NCBI RefSeq assembly: GCF_014230055.1
Contig: NZ_JACHVA010000138.1
Coordinates: forward strand, 108,487 to 172,486
DNA length: 64,000 nt
Reading direction: 5' to 3'
DNA from: Puniceicoccus vermicola
GTDB lineage: Bacteria; Verrucomicrobiota; Verrucomicrobiia; Opitutales; Puniceicoccaceae
Part shown: positions 26,357 through 35,063 of the stretch, piece by piece
How the letters are laid out: the number at the start of each line of letters is the position of its first letter
Numbering within the stretch: position 1 is the stretch's first letter
The notes under the pieces: generated by a model
What the model saw: only the letters and a program-made list of their open reading frames with translations
The model's database searches: none
What the model was told of the DNA's origin: nothing
Made by a program: the position numbers and the translations under genes

Positions 26357-27676
26357 ATGTCCTATACCCAAAAATTACTCACCGGACTCGTGCTCGGTTC
26401 AATCGGAACCACTGCGGTCTTCGCGGACTGCGAAAACTGCCCGAAACCGGGCAAACACCCACAACCTCAATTCGACGCCGGAGACTATCTCACCGGCGGC
26501 TGGGGTGGACACCGCGAAAAGCTGATGGACCAAGGCATCGACATCGGCATCGGCTATACCGCGGAACCCGAATGGAACCCGGTCGGCGGTGAAGACCAAA
26601 GCGCGACCTACGTCCACAACATCGGCGTCTCGGCCTTATTCGATTTCGAGAAGCTCATGGGCATTCCAAATACCACCTTCCTGATTCAGGGCTCCCAACG
26701 TTCGGGAAACAGCCTGACGGAAGATGCGATCGGGAATGCCATCAGTGTTCAACAACTCTACGGAGGCGGTCAGACCTACCGTCTTGTCGAAATGCGGATC
26801 AGCAATGATTTCTACGAAGATCGGCTACATTTCTCCTACGGGCGCCTATCAACGACGAATGACTTCATGACCTCGCCGTATTACTGCCAGTTTGTCACCA
26901 ACGGTTTCTGCGGTCAGCCAACCTCCCCGTTCTTCAACATGAGCAACGGAATCTCGGCCTACCCGATCGCGGTTTGGGGGGCGATGACCGAGTTCAAGCC
27001 CACACAAGAGACCTACATCAAAGCCGGTATCTACGAAGGCGACGCTACCGACGATAATCATGGGGTCGATTTCGACTTCGGAGACAACGGCGTCTTCATG
27101 ATCACCGAATTGGGCCTCCGTCCCGAAGAAGGACTTTTGTCCCTTCCCGCACGCTACAGTGTCGGGGCCTACTACCACACCGGAGATTTTGCTGACGTGG
27201 CTACCGACGTAAATGGCAACAACCTCTTCGTCAGCGGGCTTCCCGGTCGCGAGGATTCCAATCAGCAGGGTTACTACACCATCATCGAGCAAGGACTCTA
27301 TCGGGAAGAAGCCGGATCCGACCAAGGTCTTACCGGGATCTTCACCTTCGTCCTCTCTCCTGAACTCGATAAGAGTGACATGCCCTACTTCATGAATGCT
27401 GGAATGGTTTATAAAGGTCTCTTCAACGGACGTCCGAACGACCAAACCGCCTTCGGTTTCTACACCGCCTGGTTTAGCAAAGACAAGCGCGACGCTCAGG
27501 AAGCCGCCGGGATCGAAGGTCAAAAAGCGGAAACGGGCATCGAACTGAACCATCAGTTCCAGTTCACCCCGTATTTCTATCTTCGCCCCGATATCCAATA
27601 CATCGTCAACCCGAACGGCCTCTCTTCGATCGATGATGCCTTAGTTTTGGGTTGCGAAATCGGCGTCACCTTCTAA
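26357..27676 (+). CDS. OprB-type carbohydrate-selective porin
   Basis: The start at 26357 (MSYTQKLLTGLVLGSIGTTA) has AAAGGAT upstream and a signal peptide cleaved near VFADC; 439 residues in all. The mature part shows the OprB hallmark LTGGWGGHREKLMDQGIDIG (about 48-67), then beta strands rich in aromatic residues, with SVGAYYHTGDF and GLTGIFTFVLSPELDKSDMP near the C-terminal half, and the terminal strand VLGCEIGVTF ends in Phe. It would let sugars cross the outer membrane, matching the symporter upstream. Two Cys pairs (CENC, and CQF/FCG near 178-186) could form disulphides. Confidence 0.9.
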   Translation: MSYTQKLLTGLVLGSIGTTAVFADCENCPKPGKHPQPQFDAGDYLTGGWGGHREKLMDQGIDIGIGYTAEPEWNPVGGEDQSATYVHNIGVSALFDFEKLMGIPNTTFLIQGSQRSGNSLTEDAIGNAISVQQLYGGGQTYRLVEMRISNDFYEDRLHFSYGRLSTTNDFMTSPYYCQFVTNGFCGQPTSPFFNMSNGISAYPIAVWGAMTEFKPTQETYIKAGIYEGDATDDNHGVDFDFGDNGVFMITELGLRPEEGLLSLPARYSVGAYYHTGDFADVATDVNGNNLFVSGLPGREDSNQQGYYTIIEQGLYREEAGSDQGLTGIFTFVLSPELDKSDMPYFMNAGMVYKGLFNGRPNDQTAFGFYTAWFSKDKRDAQEAAGIEGQKAETGIELNHQFQFTPYFYLRPDIQYIVNPNGLSSIDDALVLGCEIGVTF

Positions 27677-27720
27677 GATCTCCATCATATAAGTTTCTAC
27701 CCCCCTCAATCAACATACAC

Positions 27721-27758
27721 GAAGGCCGGACACTCTGATTTTCAGGGGTCCGGCCTTC
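27721..27758 (+). terminator. Rho-independent terminator-like hairpin after oprB
   Basis: GAAGGCCGGAC (27721-27731) pairs over 11 bp with GTCCGGCCTTC (27748-27758), loop 16 nt, 45 bases after the porin stop. The following ACTTTGG is only weakly T-rich. Confidence 0.65.
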
Positions 27759-27804
27759 ACTTTGGCTGGAGAAGAAACGGGTCTCGATCGAGGAAAAGGT
27801 GGGA

Positions 27805-28400
27805 ACGGAATGGCGAAAGCCATTTCGAGGATTCGGCAAATTAAGAACGAGAGCTGCGGCACTACTCCCGTACCCCAGGCTTCCAGCCCGTGGCGCGAGT
27901 CGAGAGCTGGAAGCTCTCGCTACTTTGGACATCCACGTTCTCGCATGACTTTAGTCGTGCGATTCCTGCAGCGCGATACGCATCTAGCGTTCAGGAATGA
28001 CGCGGCCGAGAGGCCACCATGATGAGCCCCGGCTACCTTCAACTCCAGGCGGGGGCGCAGCTGAAGCTGCGGCCCTACTCCCGTACCCCAGGCTTCCAGC
28101 CTGTGCCGCGAATCGAGAGCTGGAAGCTCTCGCTACTTTGGGCATCCACGTTCTCGCATGACTTTAGTCGTGCGATTCCTGCAGCGGTACACGCATCTGG
28201 CGTTCAGGAATGACGCGCCCGAGAGGCCACCATGATGAGCCCCGGCGACCTTCAACTCCAGGCGGGAGCGCAGCTAAAGATGCGGTCCTACTCCCGTACC
28301 CCAGGCTTCCAGCCCGTGGCGCGAATCGAGAGCTGGAAGCTCTCGCTACTTTGGGCGATCTCACGTTCTCGCATGACTCTCCCGGCATGAGCGGGTCACA
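27805..28400. repeat. Hairpin repeat array, 213-bp unit (family A, second locus)
   Basis: Three units with the same 213-bp period as at 7255 (GCAGCTGAAGCTGC at 28057, a decayed copy at 28270, a partial one near 27844). Each carries the CAGGCT/AGCCTG-type, GAGAGCT-GGA-AGCTCTC and CGCATGACT-TT-AGTCGTGCG hairpins. It begins with AATGGC-GAAA-GCCATT (27809-27824), the same hairpin type as in the 126-bp array at 59940, read from the other strand. Confidence 0.85.
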
Positions 28401-28439
28401 GAAAATCGTGAAATTTCCGCAACAGTTTGATTCCCACAC

Positions 28440-28550
28440 AAGGTTCGGAAAATTCCAACACCCAGCTCCTCGTCTCCCAATTCCTCCCATACTCCTGCGC
28501 CAACGGCGCACAACCCATCAGCCCGGGGCAACGCCCCGGGAACTTTGAGA
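28440..28550. repeat. Partial family B hairpin repeat
   Basis: Contains GCGCC-AAC-GGCGC at about 28498-28510 and the GTCAGCCCGGGGCAACGCCC marker in variant form (ATCAGCCC...). It ends at the stop region of the UDP-sugar pyrophosphorylase gene, so it is a truncated unit. Confidence 0.7.
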
Positions 28551-28563
28551 GAGGCGATTGCCC

Positions 28564-29976
28564 TTACAGAACCTCCCCTTCGGACGGAACCGAGAGACCC
28601 TGGTTTTTGGAATTCTCCACGAAGGATTCGCGATCAAAGCCACGCAAAGGAGTCACTTCAAAAGTGCGATCTGGGACGCCATTCTCGTCGGCAGGAACGT
28701 CGACGCCGACATCCTTCAGCCAACGAACGTATTGGCGAAGTAGATCGCGGCGGCAGGTTTCGGGAGAATCCAAGCCTTCCGCATTCTTGACGGGACTGAA
28801 GTCTTCATCGCGGGCGGTCTCGATGACCACGGGTGACTTGGCCTCTGGGAGGGCGTCGAAGACAAACATCTCAAACTTCACTCCGTTCGGCTCATCCGGC
28901 TTCACCGTTTCACCATTCTCTTGCGCCACACCAATTTTCTTGTTCGCCCGGTGCATCGGCAATCCTCCTTCGCCATCGCCCATCCGTTCGACGAAATCGC
29001 GGGAAATGATGTGAATGGCGATGCTGCCAGCGCGGAAACGAAGACGGCCTTCCTCATCCTTCTGCTCGGCGAGCTCTTCAGGAAGGTCGCTGTACTCGAT
29101 CACCGTCAGCTTCTCATCCAGAATCGTGAAGTGGCCAACTTTCTCCCCGGCGTACGCTTTCGGGATCATCTTGCTCGACATTTCCGACCCCTCCAAGACA
29201 TGGAACCCAACAAAGGTGGGATCGATGGCTTGAACCAACGGATTGTCGACTTGGAAATAGCTGATAATGTCGATTCCGCGCTCTTTCATGGTCGCGGTGG
29301 CACCGCTGCGAACCAAGGCCCGCAATGACCCACCGTGCCCGTCCGGGCTCAACGCCAACGAATCCGGCGACTCAAGGATGAGCTTCCCGTCGAAATCCAC
29401 CGCGGGCATCATTCCCTGCGAGAAGAAGATGACGTCCTCTTCCTTCAGACCGAAAAACTGGTTTTCCTGGAAAAAACTCACCGTCGCTTCGTGATTGATC
29501 CGGCTGGTCATGATGAACCAGGGAATCGAGACTCCATAAGTCTCGCTCGCACAGAGGATCTTCTCCGCGAAGACTTGAAAGAGAGTTGCCTCCCGAACGG
29601 GAGTTACTGGAAAAGTTCCTTTGGGCCCCTCGTATCCGAGACGAGTGCCCTGCCCCCCAGCCACCGTGAAGGCCGCTACGCGACCGGCGCGCAGCGCTTC
29701 CTCACCGACCTTTCGCGCTTCCGCCCAGCGAGCGGCATCGCCCCCTTCGCTCGGGAGAGGCACATAGGGTGCAGGCTGGAGGCTCTCAAAATCGGTTTCC
29801 GATTCGCCCTGCCCTTTTACCAAGGTATCGACGAGGCGTTGAATTTCCCCGAGATCCACTTCGGCCAGTTGGGCCGCCAAGGATTCTTTTTGGGCCTCAT
29901 CCAGCTTTTCCCAAAACCGGAAAACCTGTCCTTGGCCCGCACTCTCGTATTCGCTCCGAAGCTTGTCGATTTCCAT
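28564..29976 (-). CDS. UDP-sugar pyrophosphorylase (UDPGP type 1, eukaryote-like)
   Basis: This 470-residue enzyme transfers UMP from UTP to a sugar-1-phosphate (N-acetylglucosamine-1-P or glucose-1-P). The nucleotide-binding motif is AGGQGTRLGYEGPKGTFPV at about 106-124. Other family marks are FIMTSRINHEATVSFF, FFSQGMMPAVDFDGK, SPDGHGGSLRAL and FQVDNPLVQAIDPTFVGFHV, which is the substrate loop typical of UAP1/AGX enzymes. GNGG- and NPL-type loops favour an N-acetylhexosamine or broad-range enzyme, but the exact sugar is not decided. It stands alone. It may supply UDP-GlcNAc for peptidoglycan or LPS; most bacteria use GlmU for this. Confidence 0.88.
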   Translation of the reverse strand: MEIDKLRSEYESAGQGQVFRFWEKLDEAQKESLAAQLAEVDLGEIQRLVDTLVKGQGESETDFESLQPAPYVPLPSEGGDAARWAEARKVGEEALRAGRVAAFTVAGGQGTRLGYEGPKGTFPVTPVREATLFQVFAEKILCASETYGVSIPWFIMTSRINHEATVSFFQENQFFGLKEEDVIFFSQGMMPAVDFDGKLILESPDSLALSPDGHGGSLRALVRSGATATMKERGIDIISYFQVDNPLVQAIDPTFVGFHVLEGSEMSSKMIPKAYAGEKVGHFTILDEKLTVIEYSDLPEELAEQKDEEGRLRFRAGSIAIHIISRDFVERMGDGEGGLPMHRANKKIGVAQENGETVKPDEPNGVKFEMFVFDALPEAKSPVVIETARDEDFSPVKNAEGLDSPETCRRDLLRQYVRWLKDVGVDVPADENGVPDRTFEVTPLRGFDRESFVENSKNQGLSVPSEGEVL

Positions 29977-30181
29977 GCGGCCAGAATCCCCATTTCGGGG
30001 AAAATTTCGAGCAGAAAACGAAATGGGTGTGAAGGAGATCCCAGGATAACAATCTCACCCCGATTCCTAATCATCTTCGGCGAGGCACCAAAGCTGCGAA
30101 AACAACGAGCCAGCCCGTATCATCGAGCCTTCCTCAATGAACCGCGTTCGCCCCAGCGAATCTGGACCCTCGACCAGACGT

Positions 30182-30487
30182 CTAATCCTCGAAACGGAAA
30201 ATGATCTCTCCGTCACGGGCGTAACCGAGACGATCTCTGACTACCGCCTCAAGAAAGGCAGGATCGTTCATCAGTTTCCGATAGTATTTCCTCTGACGTT
30301 CGTACTCTGCCTTTTCGGTATCGATCCGCTCACTCAACTGCATCTCCTTTTCCCGAAACTGACCGTACTCCTTGAGATTTTGGTGCCCAACCACAGCGAA
30401 CACGACCAGCAAGGTCGCAATCGCTCCCAGAAGAATCCATCGGATCACCTTTTCCACAGTCGGGAGAACATACGCCCCGAGGCCCAC
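30182..30487 (-). CDS. FtsB/DivIC-like septum formation initiator
   Basis: I use the GTG at 30487 (101 residues); an in-frame TTG at 30571 would overlap the divergent ExeA gene and add a stretch without similarity. The protein has one membrane helix (VIRWILLGAIATLLVVFAVV), a coiled coil (YGQFREKEMQLSERIDTEKA, EYERQRKYYRKLM) and the C-terminal DPAFLEAVVRDRLGYARDGE, which is the conserved FtsB/DivIC end. It would join the FtsL/FtsQ subcomplex of the divisome. It is divergent from the ExeA gene, about 75 bp apart with this start. Confidence 0.8.
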   Translation of the reverse strand: MGLGAYVLPTVEKVIRWILLGAIATLLVVFAVVGHQNLKEYGQFREKEMQLSERIDTEKAEYERQRKYYRKLMNDPAFLEAVVRDRLGYARDGEIIFRFED

Positions 30488-30562
30488 AGAAGGGAAGGAA
30501 GAAAATTCAAGGAATTCGCACTCTTGCCAGACCCCCTCCCATTCGTCTGAATTGCAGAGAGC

Positions 30563-31381
30563 ATGTATCAAGCGTTCTTTGGATTGAGGGAGATGCCCTT
30601 TAACATCACCCCGAATCCGGATTTTCTATTCCGGAGTCCTACGCATGAAGAAGCACTCCAGCATCTTCGGTATGGGATCATCGAAAAAAAAGGGTTCATC
30701 GTCCTGACTGGCGAAGTGGGCTGCGGGAAGACGACGCTGAGTCGATCCATCCTCGCAGAACTTGACGACGATACCTATGATACCGCCCTCCTCCTCAATA
30801 CCCGTCTCTCCGAAACCCAGCTGGTAAAGGCCATCCTCAACGAGCTTGGCATCGAGACCAAGGCCCGCTCTAAAAGCGACCTCATCGACACTCTGTACCA
30901 AACCCTTCTCGAACGAATCGCCGCTGGACGGCAAATCGTCGTCATCATCGATGAGGCCCAAAACCTTCCTTTCGAGGTGCTCGAGCAGGTCCGTCTCCTT
31001 TCCAACCTTGAAGCCGACGACCAGAAGCTGATGCAGATCGTCCTCATCGGCCAACCCGAGCTCGATGAAAAGCTGCAAGAGCAACGCCTGCGCCAACTCC
31101 GCCAGCGAATCCTCGTCTACTATAAGCTACGCCCACTCTCCCGCGACGAAACTGCCCGCTACATCGAGCACCGGCTCACGCTTTCCGGAGCCAGCGGTGA
31201 ACCCCTGTTGACCCCGCGCGCCGTTCGCTTGATCCACAAACGTTCGCGGGGAATTCCGCGTCTCATCAACAACCTCTGTGATAAATCCTTCCTCGCCGCC
31301 TTTGTCCGGGAAAAGGAACGAGTTGGCGTCCGGGATGTCCGCAGAGCCCACCGGGAACTGAAAGAATTTCTGCAGGCATGA
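30563..31381 (+). CDS. ExeA/GspA-like AAA ATPase
   Basis: This 272-residue ATPase opens with YQAFFGLREMPFNITPNPDF, the signature of ExeA-type proteins. Walker A is GEVGCGKTT (50-58), Walker B IVVIIDEAQNL (124-134), and the arginine/sensor region RLRQLRQRILVYYKLRPLS follows. SRGIPRLINNLCDKSFLAAF closes the helical lid. Aeromonas ExeA works with ExeB to insert the type II secretin through peptidoglycan; the C-terminal peptidoglycan-binding part of ExeA is absent here. The stop overlaps the start of the GspB-like gene (ATGA at 31378-31381). Confidence 0.88.
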   Translation: MYQAFFGLREMPFNITPNPDFLFRSPTHEEALQHLRYGIIEKKGFIVLTGEVGCGKTTLSRSILAELDDDTYDTALLLNTRLSETQLVKAILNELGIETKARSKSDLIDTLYQTLLERIAAGRQIVVIIDEAQNLPFEVLEQVRLLSNLEADDQKLMQIVLIGQPELDEKLQEQRLRQLRQRILVYYKLRPLSRDETARYIEHRLTLSGASGEPLLTPRAVRLIHKRSRGIPRLINNLCDKSFLAAFVREKERVGVRDVRRAHRELKEFLQA

Positions 31382-32010
31382 GCATTATCAATGAAGCACT
31401 GAAAAAGGCCCGTCGTGAAGCGGGCGCACGGGAAAACGTTTCTTCTCCCGCCGAGGAAACGGTCATCCATCCCCGCACTCGGGTCACCGCTAAGTCGAGC
31501 CCGTGGATGATCCTGCCCGTCCTTCTCCTCATCGTTGCCTTTATCGGTCTCATCGGGGGACTTGGCTACTACGCCTATACTCAGTTTTTCGCCCAACCCG
31601 CAGAGGATGCTCCGAAGATAGAGTTCGTCGAGAAAGCCCCCGCCCCTCCGGCCGAAGCACCGAGCCCCCCGGATCCCGATCCAGAACCGGAACCCCAGAC
31701 AGCCGTTTCATCCAGCGTCAACCTCAAGCCTTCCTCGGCGTCTCAACCCGTGGCTTCCGAGTCCGTCTCCACAGCCCCCAGTTCGGCGCCCGCTGGTCCC
31801 ATCGCCGCGCCTCCGGAACTTTTGGAAGAATTTGAGATCAACGGCGTCATGCGCGGTGGTTCTTCCGTCCGTGTAATTACCAATTCGGGCGTCTACCGCA
31901 CCGGAGATTTGATTTCCTCTCCCCAGGGCTACAAGCTCGAGAAGATCGGCGATCAGCACCTCACTCTCCGCAGTCCGGAAGGGATTCTCTACTCTGTTCC
32001 TCTCCCCTAG
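31378..32010 (+). CDS. GspB/ExeB-like membrane protein
   Basis: This 210-residue protein begins with MSIINEALKKARREAG, the standard cytoplasmic start of GspB-type proteins. One membrane helix (MILPVLLLIVAFIGLIGGLG), a long Pro/Ser/Ala linker (about residues 85-145) and a C-terminal domain LEEFEINGVMRGGSSVRVIT, NSGVYRTGDLI that resembles the secretin-interacting GspB/GspC homology domain follow. It is coupled to the ExeA-like gene by a 4-bp overlap. Together they point to a type II secretion or pilus-type system whose other genes lie elsewhere. Confidence 0.85.
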   Translation: MSIINEALKKARREAGARENVSSPAEETVIHPRTRVTAKSSPWMILPVLLLIVAFIGLIGGLGYYAYTQFFAQPAEDAPKIEFVEKAPAPPAEAPSPPDPDPEPEPQTAVSSSVNLKPSSASQPVASESVSTAPSSAPAGPIAAPPELLEEFEINGVMRGGSSVRVITNSGVYRTGDLISSPQGYKLEKIGDQHLTLRSPEGILYSVPLP

Positions 32011-32059
32011 GTCGATAGAGAAGCTTTGAGGAGTGCTTGCCGGCGAACTGAAAGAGGCC

Positions 32060-32606
32060 GATCCAACGCGAATCGAGAGCTAGAAGCTCTCGCTACTTTG
32101 CCTTCTCCGTTCTCGCATGACTTTAGTCGTGCGATTCATTTCGCCCAGGGATCCGACGCGAATCGAGAGCTGGAAGCTCTCGCTACTTTGCTTTCTCCGT
32201 TCTCGTATGACTTTAGTCGTGCGATTAATTTCGGCCAGGCCGATCCAACGCGAATCGAGAGCTAGAAGCTCTCGCTACTTTGCCTTCTCCGTTCTCGCAT
32301 GACTTTAGTCGTGCGATTCATTTCGCCCAGGCCGATCCGACGCGAATCGAGAGCTGGAAGCTCTCGCTACTTTGCTTTCTCCGTTCTCGTATGACTTTAG
32401 TCGTGCGATTAATTTCGGCCAGGCCGATTCAACGCGAATCGAGAGCTGGAAGCTCTCGCTACTTTGGCTTCTCCGTTCTCGCATGACTTTGGTTGTGCGA
32501 TTCATTTCGGCCAGGCCGATCCTACGCGAATCGAGAGCTGGAAGCTCTCGCTACTTTGGCTCCTCCGTTCTCGCATGACTTTAGTCGTGCGATTCATTTC
32601 GGCCAG
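32060..32606. repeat. Tandem repeat, six units of 90-92 bp
   Basis: Units start at 32060, 32150, 32242, 32334, 32426 and 32518 (periods 90, then 92 exactly). Each carries GAGAGCT-RGA-AGCTCTC followed by GCTACTTTG, a TTCTCCGTTCTCGYATGAC stretch, and the hairpin CGCATGACT-TT-AGTCGTGCG. It alternates between two unit types (CTAGA/CTGGA loop, TTCATTTCGCCCAG versus TTAATTTCGGCCAG ends), so the higher-order unit of the first four is a pair. There are no unique spacers. Confidence 0.92.
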
Positions 32607-32689
32607 AGGCCCATGGGGCGGCTCTCACTTCAACGAACTCCTCCATCAACTGGAGAGGAACGGTGATAACCGTTTCTAAATATCCACAG

Positions 32690-33150
32690 ATGATTCCAAG
32701 GCTTCACACTACCCAACGAAATGGCTCTCGCCATTCCGCTCCCTTTTCAACGAGAACGGAAACAACAGAGTGACGCCCTTTCAGGGCTGTTATATCAGCG
32801 ATAACACCCGAAACCCAGGGCGTTGCCCAGGGCTCAAGAATCGATGCACCTTCGGCGCGATAAATTCGCAAATCGACGGCCCCGATGAATCGAGCGAATC
32901 ATTCTCAACCGCTCGGTGATAGCGCGTCCAAAAATGCAACCCCACTTCCGAACCTAGGAACAGGAGCCGGACGTGTCTTGCAAAGCAAAGCCATAGAGCG
33001 ATCCGTCAATACATCGCTCCGCAAACGAGCTCGGGATACGCAATCTCCCGCGCCAACGGTGCAAAACCCGTCAGCCCGGGGCAACGCCCTGGGAGACCCA
33101 ACCCTCGTAAAATCCCGAGCCCTGAAGGGGCGAAATCCCCGCTTTGACTG
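32690..33150. repeat. Family B composite hairpin repeat
   Basis: Contains AATGGC-TCTC-GCCATT (32720-32735), GCCCTTTCAGGGC near 32778, the CCCAGGGCGTTGCCCAGGG stem near 32814, and the GTCAGCCCGGGGCAACGCCC marker near 33071 preceded by GCGCC-AAC-GGTGC, in which one stem half has changed and the other not. Confidence 0.75.
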
Positions 33151-33160
33151 GATCCTCTCC

Positions 33161-34018
33161 TTACCCGCTAATCGGGTTGCGGAAGAGAAGACGCACCGCA
33201 CCGAAATTCGGAACAACGGAACTCACCTCCAGTTCCAATTCTTTATCCCCGTTTCTCCAAAATTCGACCTTCGACGGCTCGTAAAATCCGTTCACCTCCC
33301 GGTATCCACTGTAACTCAAGACTAGGGCATTGCCTAAGGGATCCTTTTTCTCCCAGCGCAAAAGATTGAGATCCAGCGGATCCAGATCGACTTGCTCTAT
33401 CTCCTGACTCCCGCTGGCAATGAACTGAATTCGCAAAACACGGCCAGTCTCATCGGCCACATCCTCCACCGAAACCACGCGGCCTTGGCCATCGAGAAAC
33501 TCCTGTAGCAACGGACCGTGCACTCGGCCGAGTGCCATCATTAAATCCACTTCTATCGGGTTCGGATCCAAACCTTGACGGGTGCCGTCGTCCATCCCCA
33601 AGAACTTCCAATATTCCTTTCCATCGTAACCCAGGTTCAGCTGCTCTCCATTTCCGGAGACTCGGATGTGAATGAGGTCCGGCGCCATGGTCAGAAGTGA
33701 AAAATCTCGTGCGACCGATCCAGTCCCCACTTCTCCCGAGAATCGCAGAGATTTCAATCTCGCGAGGGAGACCCGCCCCCCTCTCTCCTCGATCAAGACC
33801 TCCCGTAGGTGAGCCTCCTCCTCAAAATCCGCTGCGGAGTACATTTGCGTCCGTCCCGAAGTTTCACGCGGAATCACAACTTCTTCGGTTTCCCCCATCA
33901 CCTCTTCCGTGTGGGGAGTCAGCCAGACAAGGACTCCAATGAAGAAGAGAACGGAAGCACCGAAGAGGAATGGCGCCAAACGGCGAACCACCGCAAAAAT
34001 CATTTCGGGAAAATTCAT
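33161..34018 (-). CDS. Membrane-anchored LolA/outer-membrane-lipoprotein-carrier-like protein
   Basis: The ATG at 34018 (MNFPEMIFAVVRRLAPFLFG) gives 285 residues; the open frame extends upstream without similarity. One N-terminal helix anchors the protein. The rest has beta-rich repeats of the LolA/LppX half-barrel pattern: LKSLRFSGEVGTGSVARDFS, LLTMAPDLIHIRVSGNGEQL, LGYDGKEYWKF, and later LDLNLLRWEKKDPLGNALVL, YSGYREVNGFYEPSKVEFWR. Such proteins carry or sense lipids in the periplasm. I call it a family resemblance, not an orthologue of LolA. It is isolated, next to a repeat field. Confidence 0.55.
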   Translation of the reverse strand: MNFPEMIFAVVRRLAPFLFGASVLFFIGVLVWLTPHTEEVMGETEEVVIPRETSGRTQMYSAADFEEEAHLREVLIEERGGRVSLARLKSLRFSGEVGTGSVARDFSLLTMAPDLIHIRVSGNGEQLNLGYDGKEYWKFLGMDDGTRQGLDPNPIEVDLMMALGRVHGPLLQEFLDGQGRVVSVEDVADETGRVLRIQFIASGSQEIEQVDLDPLDLNLLRWEKKDPLGNALVLSYSGYREVNGFYEPSKVEFWRNGDKELELEVSSVVPNFGAVRLLFRNPISG

Positions 34019-34259
34019 CGGAACCTCTTCACGAGGCTTCGATCGAATAGATTCTAGATCACTTCTATTCACTTCAGAAATTGGAAAATTTCCACCTTCA
34101 AAGATGGTACTTGAGCGCAGGAAAGACTGGTGGGGGGTCATAAGGCAAAGGGGGGTAAGTCCCCAAATATGCCTCAAATTTACTAACAATTCACGAAAAA
34201 ACTCTTTCGAAATCGCCCCAAAATCAAAGATTTTTCGGTTCTACGGCAGTCTCGCTCGA

Positions 34260-35063
34260 CTATCGGAACGAAATGATCGATTCCATTCGGCGAAAGAACT
34301 CCTCAGTTCCTGCCATGTAGGGAGTCGCCTCCATTTCCGGATCAAAAGAACGCAGTGGAAACGGCGACTCTCCGAGAAATCGGCAAACGGTTTGGGTCTC
34401 GGGAAAGAAGGCCATGAACGCCGCGATATCCCAGACTTTCACCCGGTAATCAATCGCGCCTTCAAGAAAGCCGAGAGCGACGTAAACACCCTCCATGGTT
34501 CCCGATCCGAGTGACCGGACACGCTCCCGATTCATCAGTGGGGTCAACCGCTCCACCTCTGCCTCAGGAATCGGGAACTGAAGCCCGATCGGCGTGTGCC
34601 CTCCCGCTTCCGGAGGACGCGGCTTCAGGGGTCGATCCTCTTCGAAAAGACCGCGGCCGGCCCCTCCGTGAATCAATCGGTTTCCGGCGTAGTCATAGAC
34701 CCAGCCGTAAACCGGAAAACCATTCTCCAGTAAGGCCAGAGAGATCGCACAATTGGGTAAGCCGATGGCGAAATTGTTTGTTCCATCCACGGGATCGAGC
34801 ACCCAGCTAAACCGAGCCTTGAGCTCCCGCTTGCCATCCTGCCCCGATTCCTCGCTGCAACCGTCATCGTCGGGAAATGATTCCTCGATTCCCGCGAGAA
34901 TCCGATCCGATATCCCGTGATCGGCCTCCGTCACTCGGCTCCGGTCCACCTTCCACTCGCTATCGACTGAAGCAAATGAGTCGCGGAAGAAAGGAATCTC
35001 GCGGCGCACCCACTCGGTTCCCTTCTCGATTCTCCGAGCCATCTCCTGGCTCACCTCGCTCAT
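34260..35063 (-). CDS. Inositol monophosphatase-family phosphatase
   Basis: The start at 35063 overlaps the stop of the aminotransferase gene (ATGA), giving 267 residues; an upstream start would enter that gene. The three metal-binding motifs are present: the Glu pair at 71-72 (CSEESGQ), DPVDGTNNFAIGLP (90-103) and WDIAAF with Asp212. This fits the FIG/IMPase superfamily, which acts on inositol phosphate, PAP, fructose-1,6-bisphosphate or histidinol phosphate. The substrate cannot be told from sequence alone. It is the last gene of the operon that begins with the TonB-like gene. Confidence 0.85.
   Translation of the reverse strand: MSEVSQEMARRIEKGTEWVRREIPFFRDSFASVDSEWKVDRSRVTEADHGISDRILAGIEESFPDDDGCSEESGQDGKRELKARFSWVLDPVDGTNNFAIGLPNCAISLALLENGFPVYGWVYDYAGNRLIHGGAGRGLFEEDRPLKPRPPEAGGHTPIGLQFPIPEAEVERLTPLMNRERVRSLGSGTMEGVYVALGFLEGAIDYRVKVWDIAAFMAFFPETQTVCRFLGESPFPLRSFDPEMEATPYMAGTEEFFRRMESIISFR

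Noticed and set aside
32060..32606. CRISPR array
   Set aside because: Units are contiguous 92-bp repeats without unique spacers, each with internal hairpins, and there are no cas genes in the window.
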